Below, one piece after another: positions 8,663 through 15,892 of a DNA stretch of 34,026 nucleotides (positions are counted from its first letter, which is position 1; every line of letters starts with the position of its first letter). The stretch is from positions 1 through 34,026 of the forward strand of contig JADFYF010000017.1 of NCBI GenBank assembly GCA_015233165.1, in the 5' to 3' direction. This stretch comes from Candidatus Omnitrophota bacterium. GTDB taxonomy: Bacteria; Omnitrophota; Gorgyraeia; Zapsychrales; Fredricksoniimonadaceae. Under the pieces are notes generated by a model that saw only the letters and a program-made list of their open reading frames with translations, had not been told where the DNA came from and made no database searches. Made by a program: the position numbers and the translations under genes.

Positions 8663-8857
8663 ATGAAGCGAGAAACACTCTTTGAGTCTAATTCTTACTT
8701 ACAGAACTCTGAATCATATGCTGATCAACTCGCAGCCAGTGTGACATCTTCCACTGCTGTTGAAATTGGGCGCATTAAGCCTTCTTTAAAAAGAGCTATC
8801 GTCGAAAAAGCAAAAAAATCTAGCGTTCCTTCACGCGTGAAACGCTCGTCTCAATAA
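8663..8857 (+). CDS. small protein convergent with fic; candidate Fic partner
   Basis: A 64-residue, basic, mostly helical-looking ORF, the only plausible plus-strand gene in the window. It has no ribosome site, but an extended -10 box lies 6 bases before its ATG. Its last 38 bases overlap the 3' end of fic on the opposite strand. I do not recognise the family with certainty. The middle reads TSSTAVEIGRIKPSLKRA; STAVEI (S30 to E34) resembles the Fic-inhibition motif (S/T)xxxE(G/N) of small Fic antitoxins such as VbhA, but the last position is I rather than G or N. Whether it inhibits Fic is a hypothesis. Antitoxins are normally encoded co-directionally upstream, so the convergent layout is unusual. 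It could also be a non-coding ORF. Confidence 0.45.
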   Translation: MKRETLFESNSYLQNSESYADQLAASVTSSTAVEIGRIKPSLKRAIVEKAKKSSVPSRVKRSSQ

Positions 8858-9485
8858 CCTTCTTAAAAACTTCTTCCATCGGTTTATAGTTCCGTTTCAT
8901 CCCTTCTTGAACGGCCAAAAAGTAAGATTCACGTCTTTTTCCCTGGATATCGCTAAAATCTAAAATAGGTAATCCTGCTTGCAAAGCCATTAAGATTGCC
9001 AATAAACGAGATACCCGACCATTGCCTTCCCTAAATGGATGAATCAAGACTAATTCAACATGGACTTCGGCCAACGCTTGAGCAATGGCATCTTTCTTAA
9101 AAAGACATGGAGTATTCTTGTTTAAAAATGTTGTCTCAAAATCTTGCATCAAATTGGGAATATGTTCAGCTGTAGCAAATTTAGAATTATCTTTGGAAAG
9201 ATTAACCCTGCGATATTCTCCTGCCCAGGCATATATCTTTCCCATCCAAACCTTGTGCATCTGACAAATATCTTTAGCTGTAAACTGATACTTCCGATCA
9301 TAGGTTCTTATCAACAAATCTTGAGATTCCTCCAAAGCCAAGGCTTCTGCCTGATCCATTTTATCGACTGTTTTAATGGCTAACAAATTTCTTAATACCC
9401 TATCATGAGACCCTGGTTCAAACTGAGCCTCAATGATTCCAGAAGTATCGTATCGTCTTGATTTTCTACGTTTCGATGTATCCAT
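8820..9485 (-). CDS. Fic family protein (putative AMP-transferase)
   Basis: A 221-residue Fic protein. The complete active-site motif HPFREGNGRVSR lies at residues 149-160 with catalytic H149, so it should be able to transfer AMP (or another nucleotide) to protein hydroxyls. Preceding helices carry FTAKDICQMHKVWMGKIYAWAGEYR, and NLSKDNSKFATAEHIP forms the flap region. Near the N-terminus TSGIIEAQFEPGS is conserved in this subgroup as far as I recall; SGIIEA (S15 to E19) is a near match to the (S/T)xxxE(G/N) inhibition motif. The gene has a strong promoter whose -10 is 8 bases from the ATG and no ribosome site, suggesting leaderless translation. It is convergent with the small ORF at 8663. Target unknown; toxin or regulatory role inferred from context. 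Confidence 0.9.
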   Translation of the reverse strand: MDTSKRRKSRRYDTSGIIEAQFEPGSHDRVLRNLLAIKTVDKMDQAEALALEESQDLLIRTYDRKYQFTAKDICQMHKVWMGKIYAWAGEYRRVNLSKDNSKFATAEHIPNLMQDFETTFLNKNTPCLFKKDAIAQALAEVHVELVLIHPFREGNGRVSRLLAILMALQAGLPILDFSDIQGKRRESYFLAVQEGMKRNYKPMEEVFKKVIETSVSRVKER

Positions 9486-9493
9486 ATAAACGA

Positions 9494-9521
9494 ATTATAG
9501 GGAAGTAATACCGTGGGGCAA
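9494..9521 (-). promoter_or_regulatory. promoter of fic (leaderless geometry)
   Basis: Minus strand TTGCCC (9516-9521), 16-base spacer, perfect TATAAT (9494-9499), then 8 bases to the fic ATG. Transcription starting 6-8 bases after the -10 would leave almost no 5' leader. Confidence 0.6.
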
Positions 9522-9582
9522 TGTAAATTTATAATTGAGATATTAGATTCTTCAACTAAAACATTCGCCTCTATGATTCATG

Positions 9583-9705
9583 TTCGTCGATTTACCGTTT
9601 TTCCTCTGCGACTTCCTTCAGATTCTGCCTCACGATGGACACCCTTGCCGTCCAGCTAACAGTTCCTCTTATCAGGCCTATACCCCGTCTTTCACGGGGC
9701 TAGTA
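9583..9705 (-). mobile_element. possible group II intron 5' (domain I) fragment, copy B
   Basis: Minus-strand reading shares AGGCCTGATAAGAGGAACTG-like text, GTTAGCTGGAC, ATCGTGAGG, AATCTGAAGGAAGTCGC and CGACGAACA with copy A at 8342-8485. Unlike copy A it has an extra GGAC-GGCAAGGGT-GTCC hairpin between GTTAGCT and ATCGTGAGG, as if copy A had lost it, and a different 5' end (a GCCCCGTGAAAGACGGGGT hairpin). No maturase gene is near. The two copies are clearly related; the intron identity is a recollection-based call. Confidence 0.5.
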
Positions 9706-9733
9706 AATAGGGCGCTGTCCCCAATTCTCCCTA
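9705..9733 (-). repeat. REP half of the composite repeat, without the hairpin
   Basis: Contains AATAGGGCGCTGTCCCC and AATTCTCCC exactly as in the copies at 10371 and 11112, but the terminator hairpin that normally lies to its left is replaced by the intron-like fragment. It separates the Fic and BrnTA modules. Confidence 0.75.
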
Positions 9734-9743
9734 TTATCTTTTC

Positions 9744-9998
9744 TTACACTGTCGCAGCCACCCGATGGATGACTTCTGAAAGATAAGTTTGGTAAGGGAT
9801 CCCCTTGGCTTTTGAAAACTTCTTGATGCGATTGATGTCTTGACTGTTGACCCTGATGGTCAGTGTCATATTCTTCTTACGAGCAGCAATAGCATCTGCC
9901 ACATCACGCAGTTCCTTACCACCAACAGGCACATATTCATTGTTCTCAATTGCAGCCATAATCTTTTTCTCTTCAGCATCCAGTTTGATTTGACGCAT
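9744..9998 (-). CDS. BrnA-like ribbon-helix-helix antitoxin
   Basis: An 84-residue protein downstream of a BrnT-like toxin gene, separated by a single base (toxin stop TAA, one T, then ATG). The C-terminal half contains the ribbon-helix-helix signature: strand NMTLTIRVN (about 43-51), helix QDINRIKKFSKAKG, turn, and helix IPYQTYLSEVIHRVA. The N-terminal half (KLDAEEKKIMAAIENNEYVPV) is the acidic segment expected to wrap the toxin. Such antitoxins bind the toxin and repress their own promoter; the imperfect palindrome at 10282-10303 is the likely operator. AAAGGA at the toxin 3' end serves as ribosome site. Very likely functional as an antitoxin; the exact family name is less sure. Confidence 0.82.
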   Translation of the reverse strand: MRQIKLDAEEKKIMAAIENNEYVPVGGKELRDVADAIAARKKNMTLTIRVNSQDINRIKKFSKAKGIPYQTYLSEVIHRVAATV

Positions 9999-9999
9999 A

Positions 10000-10254
10000 T
10001 TATGTTCCTTTCAAATAATGTTTCGTATGTTTACGACTTGGAAACGCCGTCTTCATAAAATAATGATCCCCACCGTCAACATAGGGAACAACCCAACCGT
10101 AACCATCCACCTCAAAGACCATGAGCCACTGATTTTCTCTTGCAGGATGCTTCTCAATCCCCAAGAAATTACCCGCAACAATTTCAGCAAAGGAAATTCC
10201 ACGCTCCTTCTTTAGCTTCAAACTCTTCTCCTCATTCCAACGGAGTTCTTTCAT
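10000..10254 (-). CDS. BrnT-like toxin (RelE-fold RNase family)
   Basis: An 84-residue protein with LRWNEEKSLKLKKERGISFAEIV at the N-terminus, then WLMVFEVDGYGWVVPYV and the C-terminal FMKTAFPSRKHTKHYLKG. This arrangement (W-x-EEK near the start, hydrophobic strands, then PSRKxTKxYL) is what I know from BrnT-type toxins, ribosome-independent or mRNA-cutting RNases of RelE-like fold. Toxin-first order with the RHH antitoxin immediately after it is typical of brnTA. The promoter -10 is 6 bases before the ATG and there is no ribosome site, so translation is probably leaderless. Activity not shown by sequence alone. Confidence 0.78.
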   Translation of the reverse strand: MKELRWNEEKSLKLKKERGISFAEIVAGNFLGIEKHPARENQWLMVFEVDGYGWVVPYVDGGDHYFMKTAFPSRKHTKHYLKGT

Positions 10255-10260
10255 AATGGG

Positions 10261-10303
10261 AATATACCATATTACAAATGTAAATACAAGTGTACTTGCA
10301 TTT
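10261..10303 (-). promoter_or_regulatory. brnTA promoter with overlapping operator palindrome
   Basis: Minus strand TTGTAT (10284-10289), 17-base spacer, TATATT (10261-10266) preceded by TGG (extended -10), then 6 bases to ATG. The -35 lies inside an inverted repeat AAATACAAGT-GT-ACTTGCATTT (10282-10303, 10-bp arms, one mismatch), as expected for autorepression by the RHH antitoxin. Confidence 0.65.
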
Positions 10304-10370
10304 AAAAAATTTATAACTATTATCTATCGATCATCCAACTCTCCAAACACCTGCTGAACGCCTTCACAGC

Positions 10371-10400
10371 AAAAAAAGCAACATCAAACTTCGATGTTGC
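10371..10400 (-). terminator. terminator in repeat copy 3
   Basis: Stem 10378-10385/10393-10400 followed on the minus strand by seven T; it should end the higBA transcript. Confidence 0.7.
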
Positions 10401-10446
10401 CTTTTGGATTTTTAATAGGGCGCTGTCCCCAATTCTCCCAATTCTC
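10371..10446 (-). repeat. REP-terminator composite repeat, copy 3
   Basis: The most complete form with copy 4: A-tract, hairpin GCAACATC/GATGTTGC, CTTTTGGATTTTTAATAGGGCGC, TGTCCCC, then AATTCTCCC units. It lies 4 bases past the higA stop codon, between the HigBA and BrnTA modules. Confidence 0.85.
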
Positions 10447-10450
10447 TAAA

Positions 10451-10720
10451 CTAATTTAAAGCCAAACGATGCTGAGCGATAGCCAAATCTCTTTGGGTCT
10501 GAAGATTCATCCAAAATTCAGGACTCGTTTTAAAAAACATAGCCAATAGAATCGCCGTTTCTGGAGACATATCCCTTTTTCCATTGATAAGCGTATTCAC
10601 CCGCTGAATAGGCACTTTGATTCTTCGAGCTAACTCCATCTGTGATATTTTACGAGGAATAATGAATTCCTCTAACAAAACTTCTCCTGGATGTACAGGT
10701 AAACGATATTTGGGGATCAT
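10451..10720 (-). CDS. higA: HigA family antitoxin (HTH, XRE-type)
   Basis: I place the start at the ATG at 10718-10720 (MIPKYRLPVHPG, 89 residues) because a full AGGAGGT lies 6 bases upstream; a longer frame would begin at 10744 without a ribosome site. The protein has the HigA signature HPGEVLLEEFI near the N-terminus and a Cro/C1-type helix-turn-helix (ISQMELARRIKVPIQRVNTLINGKR), ending with TSPEFWMNLQTQRDL as in typical HigA. It binds HigB and represses the operon. The Shine-Dalgarno overlaps the higB stop codon, so antitoxin translation has its own strong initiation site while the toxin start lacks one. Confidence 0.92.
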   Translation of the reverse strand: MIPKYRLPVHPGEVLLEEFIIPRKISQMELARRIKVPIQRVNTLINGKRDMSPETAILLAMFFKTSPEFWMNLQTQRDLAIAQHRLALN

Positions 10721-10730
10721 AAACCACCTC

Positions 10731-11021
10731 CTAATGATAATCAACTATTTCAACTTCATAAGCGTTCCCATCCCTAAATTCAAAAACTAGACGGTACTGA
10801 TCATTAATACGAATACTGTATTTGCCTTTCAAATGACCCTTTAAGACTTCCAAACGATTGGCTGGCGGTGATTTCAAATCATTCAAAGAATATGCCGCAT
10901 TAAGCATATCCAATTTTCTCTGAGCCACCTTCCAAATAGTTTGAGGCATTCGCCTCGCCTGTTTGGATTCTAAGCCATCATAAATATCTCGCGTAGCTTC
11001 TGAAAGAAATGTAATAATCAT
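10731..11021 (-). CDS. higB: HigB family toxin (RelE-like mRNase)
   Basis: A 96-residue RelE/HigB toxin of the plasmid-maintenance killer type: KLPQ-like ARRMPQTIWKVAQRKLDMLNAA, then SLNDLKSPPANRLEVLKGHLKGKYSIRINDQYRLVFEF and the terminal VEIVDYH, all strongly typical. HigB cuts mRNA on the ribosome; HigA, encoded next, neutralises it. The gene is preceded by a promoter whose -10 is 10 bases from the ATG and no ribosome site is visible. The stop codon TAG is part of the higA ribosome site. Complete and probably active. Confidence 0.92.
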   Translation of the reverse strand: MIITFLSEATRDIYDGLESKQARRMPQTIWKVAQRKLDMLNAAYSLNDLKSPPANRLEVLKGHLKGKYSIRINDQYRLVFEFRDGNAYEVEIVDYH

Positions 11022-11031
11022 ATCTGTTTAA

Positions 11032-11060
11032 AGAATACTCTATTAACGTTATCCGTGCAA
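11032..11060 (-). promoter_or_regulatory. higBA promoter with TAACGTTA palindrome
   Basis: Minus strand TTGCAC (11055-11060), 17-base spacer, TATTCT (11032-11037), then 10 bases to the higB ATG. An 8-bp palindrome TAACGTTA (11044-11051) in the spacer could be the HigA operator. Confidence 0.5.
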
Positions 11061-11111
11061 GCGATATTAGTTGAATCCTAAACTTTTAACCTGCCAGGTG
11101 CTCATCCCCAC

Positions 11112-11140
11112 AAAAAAAACAACATCAAACTTCGATGTTG
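11112..11140 (-). terminator. terminator in repeat copy 4
   Basis: Stem CAACATC/GATGTTG (one closing pair lost compared with other copies by a G to A change) followed by eight T on the minus strand; expected to end the glycosyltransferase operon transcript. Confidence 0.65.
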
Positions 11141-11197
11141 CCTTTTGGATTTTTAATAGGGCGCTGTCCCCAATTCCCCAATTCTCCCAATTCTCCC
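11112..11197 (-). repeat. REP-terminator composite repeat, copy 4
   Basis: Same order as copy 3. The tail is longer: after GCGCTGTCCCC come AATTCCCC and two AATTCTCCC units, a short tandem array. The element ends directly at the stop codon of the TMTC-like pseudogene and marks the right edge of the accessory island. Confidence 0.85.
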
Positions 11198-13197
11198 TCA
11201 TTTCAACTTCAATTGTATAGCTTTGGCGATATGGTTCTTAAAACGTTGATCGGAAGGGTCTATATTTAATCCGAACTTCCAGAGATGTATAGCTTCATCG
11301 TAATTACCCATTTTTGCAAAAAACACCCCTGCATTTAAATAAGCATCCTTGTAATCCGGTGCCACATGCATGACTTTTGTATAACTATCAAGAGCACAAT
11401 CCATAAAATTATTTTCTCCCATCTTAACCGCTAGTGCTGTTAAAACCACAGGATCGGTTTCATGATTAATCATTTGATAAACGTATTTCTTCATATTTAC
11501 AAGGTCTTTTTCACGAATAAATATATCAATTAACATGAATAATGTTCCTGCATCATTTTTCTTAATATCCAAATTCTTAAAGCACAGATCAGCGGCTTGC
11601 TTGTATTCAAAATCTTTTAAAAGAGTTCTTGCCAGATTTAACCTGGGCTCAATCATAAGAGGGTCATGAACTAACGCTTGAAGAAAATACTCTTTAGCTT
11701 TTTCCCGTTGGCCCTGATTGATGTAAACAATGCCTAAATTATTATAAGCTTCCGCTGAAAAAGGATTAATGTCCAAGACCTTTCTATAATTCAACTCTGC
11801 TCCTTTCCAATCCCCGTCTGCTACATCCATCCCCCCCATATCATTATATATATCTGAATCTGAAGAATGATCGTTTAACAGCCATCTATAATATTTCCTA
11901 GATTCTTTAAAATTGCCTTCATCCTTATAAGCTTTGGCTAAATAAAAATGAACCGATTCTAAGTTAGGGACTTCTTGAAACCAAAAACGAGCATAGGTCT
12001 TTTGATCCGCCCATATTTGATTATAGTCATAAGACAATCGCCCCCATGCAAAAATTGTGATAAATAAGAATATTAATCCGAACTTTCTCGAGCGATCCAA
12101 CATAATAAGACAGAAATAAGCAGCCAAGATAAAGAATCCTATGGAAGAAAAAGCAAACCAATGCGGTTCGATATAGACACCACTATCCAAAACTCTAAAA
12201 GCCGCCAAACAAGCAGGAACAAAACCAATTAAAGCCCAAACTACGGCAAGTTGGCAGACTTTTTCTTTAGAAAATCTCACACAAAGCAAAAGAAAAAATA
12301 AAAGCAATGAAACAGCTCCCAAACTATTCCAAAATATATCTTGATGGAACACTTCAGTGGCCCACTGGAGTACAATCCCCTTTGGATAAAATAATCGAGA
12401 AATATACCAGCTAAACACCTGAAATAAACCCGCTAGATGTTCCCACCCATTCATTTGAAAAAGGGATAAATTCTTTGAAAGAGACTCATTGATGTTTAAT
12501 AACAGCGACCTAAAAACAAGGTAAGAAAAGGCAATTAAGAAATAAGGCAACAGATATAGTATTTTCTTTCTACATAAATCTTCTCGAAATAGCAACACAA
12601 CAGCGGAAAGATAAAACGGAGTCATCACCCCGCTTTCATGCCAAAACAAAGATAAAAACGAAAAAATAAACTTAAAAAATAAAAGACTCGATTGTTTTTG
12701 TTCTCCAAAGACTTCCAAAGCAACAAAATCGCGCCCAAAATACAAATAACTTCCAGAACATCCACACCACTAACAAAATAATTAACCACGGATCCGTTGA
12801 TTGGGTGAAGAAGATAAAAAAGACCTGTCAAGAAAGCTAGATTTAGATTTCCGGTTATCTTCTTAATACAGAAATAAATCAGTGACGATGCCAACACAAA
12901 AAAGAACAAATTTAGAAGATGATACCGCCAGAAATCATTTTTAAAAGTAGTATAACAAAATCCCCATACTATTTTAGCCAAGGGACGATAAACATCAGAA
13001 TGCCTCTGTCTATCCATAACACCCCCCGCTTGTTCGCGGTAAGGATTCCATTGTGAAAGAATAAACTTCGTTTGACTCGTCTCAATATGACTTGAATACA
13101 CAAAATCATCCATCAGGAACTTATTATTCATGCTGTTAAAATAAACCAATAACCCCAGAATAAAGAAAAGCCAAAAAACCTTAAACCAACTCACCAT
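11198..13197 (-). pseudogene. TMTC-like GT-C glycosyltransferase with TPRs, frameshifted paralog
   Basis: Homolog of the intact gene at 15893-17827. The start is set at ATG 13195-13197 (MVSWFKVFW), with GGAG 6 bases upstream. The first frame gives the N-terminal membrane part: NKFLMDDFVYSS with the DD motif, YRPLAKIVW, and LLHPINGSVVNYFVSG. It breaks after FYFLSLFF; homology resumes in the next frame with SFLSLFWHESGVMTPFYL and continues through about eight membrane segments to C-terminal TPRs (about 250 residues) such as SAEAYNNLGIVYINQGQREKAKEYF. Restoring one base in the A6 run at 12661-12666 (T6 in the coding strand) joins the frames into about 667 residues. The loss could be a true mutation, an assembly error in a homopolymer, or slippage. 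Function as in the intact paralog. Confidence 0.8.
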
Positions 13198-13238
13198 ACA
13201 TGACTCCATGAATAGAACGTTGTCCATGATTTACTAAC

Positions 13239-14774
13239 TTAATAACGACAGTCAAAATGATAGGGATTATCCGGAAGAATCACTTTGTTTAAATCAAATA
13301 CGATGTTATTTGTTGTGGAATTCTTTGAGTCTTCTTTATAAGTACAAGTATCCCTAAAATCTAAAAGAAAATGCCTCTTCTTCTTCCAAAGTTCGATGGG
13401 AAGGCCGGAACTTTTAAAACCAGCATACAAAATAAAAGGACGGTCTGACGAGAAAAAAGATGTCAAAATGTCATAGTCATCTTCATAACTCTCTTTTGGT
13501 TTGGGGATTACCTCCTGTATGGTGTAGATAGTATTAGAAGATAATGATTTAAATCTCTCAGTAATATAGTCAAACTCTCCCTGTCGAGGCTGAACGATAT
13601 GCTTGCTTATAGTGAAATGTGTTTGAATACAAACCCATATGGTCAGACCTAAAACAATCGCACCAAAAACTCTGCCTTCCCTTTTTAAACCCCAAATAAT
13701 AAAAATAAGCAACAAAGGAGTGATGACGATGGCATTTCTGTAACAAGTGTATTGAAAATGAGAAACAAAAACAGGTAAATATCCTAGAAATATAACAAAA
13801 ACACCCAGAGAAATCGGCAAAATAACCTTCCAATCTTTGTTTTGATGCCAAATTCTCCAAGTGACAGTGAAAGCAGAAAGAAACAGCAGACCAATAACAA
13901 ACAATGCCATCATGGGCGATGTCGGATATAACCAAAGGTTCAAACTACGATACAACGGAAATTCCATGAACCATTGTAATCGAGAGAGAAAATCAAAGTT
14001 AACATGGCTTGTGTCATAGTTTGTTAATAATTGTCCAGGAAAAAAATGGCTTAAATAAATCATAAAGGGTATATAAAGAACGAGTGCTGCTAGAAAAACC
14101 CCGCCAAACACAAAGCCCCTCTTAAAAAAGACTTCCCATCCTTTCGTATCATAAACAGCTATTAATTCAAGTGTCGCAATAACCCAGAAAAACACAGCTA
14201 TTTGCTGATGTATGCCGAAAGCTATAAACACCAATACAACTGCCATTGCTTTCAATTCAATAGTTGAAAAAGTCTTAGGAGGTTCATAGGTCTTAGCGAC
14301 AAGTCCAGCAGCTAAGGAAGATAGTAATACGGCTGTTAGTTGTGATGCCGCCGTCGCCCAGGAGGCCAAAAGCTGAAATGAAGGCAAGGTAACTATTAAA
14401 AGACTGATTTGAAGGGCTAAAAACTTAGAAACACTTTTTGAAGCAGAACGATAAATGAGATAACTACAAAATAACACCGCAAGAAATGCCAAAACATAGA
14501 TAAATTTAGCGTCTCCAACGTTGTTTACAAATGAAAATAAGAATGTAAACATGAATGCATAAAAAAGGCGCCCACACTTAATACTAATGGCAAATTGTGG
14601 ATGCTCCTGCCATTTTGTATGGTCCCAACCAAAAATATAAAAATCATCATGAAATAAATAATGAGCCTTAAGAACAGGTTCGTAAACACAATAAAGAATA
14701 GTCCCTAATATTAAGAAAACCATTGCATCTATAAAGAATTTATATTTAAATATTTTTAAGAACATTTTAAACAT
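13239..14774 (-). CDS. polytopic membrane protein, GT-C glycosyltransferase-like
   Basis: The start ATG at 14772-14774 (MFKMFLKIF) has AAAGG 7 bases upstream and overlaps the preceding stop by 8 bases; the frame could extend to a GTG at 14789. About 511 residues with roughly ten hydrophobic segments, a short extracytoplasmic loop near residue 45 with LFHDDFYIFGWD (acidic DD typical of the first loop of GT-C enzymes), and a soluble C-terminal tail of about 110 residues from FDYITERF. I do not recognise the exact family. The context (between an acyltransferase and two TMTC-like proteins) suggests a lipid-linked sugar transferase or a protein that acts on the same glycan. Codons and composition look like the neighbours. 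Confidence 0.7.
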   Translation of the reverse strand: MFKMFLKIFKYKFFIDAMVFLILGTILYCVYEPVLKAHYLFHDDFYIFGWDHTKWQEHPQFAISIKCGRLFYAFMFTFLFSFVNNVGDAKFIYVLAFLAVLFCSYLIYRSASKSVSKFLALQISLLIVTLPSFQLLASWATAASQLTAVLLSSLAAGLVAKTYEPPKTFSTIELKAMAVVLVFIAFGIHQQIAVFFWVIATLELIAVYDTKGWEVFFKRGFVFGGVFLAALVLYIPFMIYLSHFFPGQLLTNYDTSHVNFDFLSRLQWFMEFPLYRSLNLWLYPTSPMMALFVIGLLFLSAFTVTWRIWHQNKDWKVILPISLGVFVIFLGYLPVFVSHFQYTCYRNAIVITPLLLIFIIWGLKREGRVFGAIVLGLTIWVCIQTHFTISKHIVQPRQGEFDYITERFKSLSSNTIYTIQEVIPKPKESYEDDYDILTSFFSSDRPFILYAGFKSSGLPIELWKKKRHFLLDFRDTCTYKEDSKNSTTNNIVFDLNKVILPDNPYHFDCRY

Positions 14775-15864
14775 AATCAAACCTTTCACGAAGATTTAGA
14801 AAATACTTCTCTAGAGTAGCTGTACTAAGAACTCCTGCTGCAATAGCAAGAATAAGATATAACACAACAGTCTCCCAGCGATCCAACGCCATATTGGGTA
14901 TCTTTCTAAAAAAAAGCAAAATTGGATAGTGCCATAGGTATATTCCGTATGAATTTCTACCGATCCAGCGTAAAAATTTAAAAGATAGGAGTTTGTTTAG
15001 AAAATTCTGTTGCAACAAACAACTTGTAATAATAAGCGCAGCTAACAGGTAGGCCTTACAATAATCCAAATACTGCATTGAGGAAGACGACATAGATAAA
15101 AGTGAAATTAAAAAGATTCCTGCCGGTATCAACACGACCCATGAGTATACAGTCCTTCGATATTTATCCTTAGGAAGATCAGGTTCAAGACATTTTAAGA
15201 CCCCTCCAGCCAGAAGAGCATCAAAACGGACATGAGTTTTCTGCCAGGGCCATGGGGCTTGAAGCGGGTCAAAAAGAAAACTAAAAAACCGAATAAAAAT
15301 CACCAGAAAGATCAAAATAAGAATAGCCTTAATCAGATTTCTACGAAATATCGTCGGATTATTATCAGAAATGGAATAAATCAAATAAATAAAAATCGGA
15401 TAAATAATATAAAAATGTTCCTCAACAGCAATAGACCAAAGATGTCCCAATGGGGCATAAATATGAGTATAATTCTGAATCATCAGTAGATAATTCATCA
15501 TGGAATACTTAGATGTATCTGCTTCCCCCATAAAAGCAAAAACCAAATACGTCAGTAATATCACAGCTAAATAAGAAGGTATTATCTTAAAGAAACGACG
15601 AATATAAAAACGAGGGATATTGGGCTTAGAATCCTCCTGAACTAATAATCCAGTAATTAGAAAACCACTAATGACAAAAAAAATGTCGACTCCTAGGAAT
15701 CCAAGTCGCATAGGCACAGAAGCCCAAGCATATAGTGATCCCAAAATAATCTTCATATTAAAAGAAACATTGAGATGATGACCAATAACTAACAAGATCG
15801 ATATAGCGCGTAAACCATCTAGGAAAGAATAATAATTCATACTATTTCTTGAGATAGGCTTCAA
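14767..15864 (-). CDS. acyltransferase family 3 (OafA/YrhL-type O-acyltransferase)
   Basis: A 365-residue membrane acyltransferase. Seen: FLDGLRAISILLVIGHHL at the N-terminus with the catalytic-type His pair, GVDIFFVISGFLITGLL around 55-72, FYIRRFFKIIPSYLAVI at about 85-101, LWSIAVEEHFYIIYPIFI, and WIGRNSYGIYLWHYPILLFF. These enzymes transfer acetyl or other acyl groups to sugars on the outer side of the inner membrane. The frame begins at a TTG (15864) with AAGGA 10 bases upstream; the ATG at 15840 (MNYYSFLDG) is a reasonable alternative. It overlaps the next gene and follows the intact TMTC-like gene by 28 bases, so it probably modifies the glycan made by this operon. Confidence 0.9.
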   Translation of the reverse strand: MKPISRNSMNYYSFLDGLRAISILLVIGHHLNVSFNMKIILGSLYAWASVPMRLGFLGVDIFFVISGFLITGLLVQEDSKPNIPRFYIRRFFKIIPSYLAVILLTYLVFAFMGEADTSKYSMMNYLLMIQNYTHIYAPLGHLWSIAVEEHFYIIYPIFIYLIYSISDNNPTIFRRNLIKAILILIFLVIFIRFFSFLFDPLQAPWPWQKTHVRFDALLAGGVLKCLEPDLPKDKYRRTVYSWVVLIPAGIFLISLLSMSSSSMQYLDYCKAYLLAALIITSCLLQQNFLNKLLSFKFLRWIGRNSYGIYLWHYPILLFFRKIPNMALDRWETVVLYLILAIAAGVLSTATLEKYFLNLRERFDYV

Positions 15865-15892
15865 CCTGAGGATTTCCTTCTTAATTAAGTGG

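Noticed and set aside
6959-11197. Integron-style gene cassettes with attC sites
   Set aside because: The array of small toxin modules looks cassette-like, but the repeat hairpin does not fit the RYYYAAC/GTTRRRY boxes of attC, and no integrase gene is present.
11198-13227. Two separate genes for the frames at 11198-12745 and 12625-13227
   Set aside because: Each covers only part of the paralog at 15893-17827 and they join at a homopolymer; one frameshifted gene is the simpler reading.
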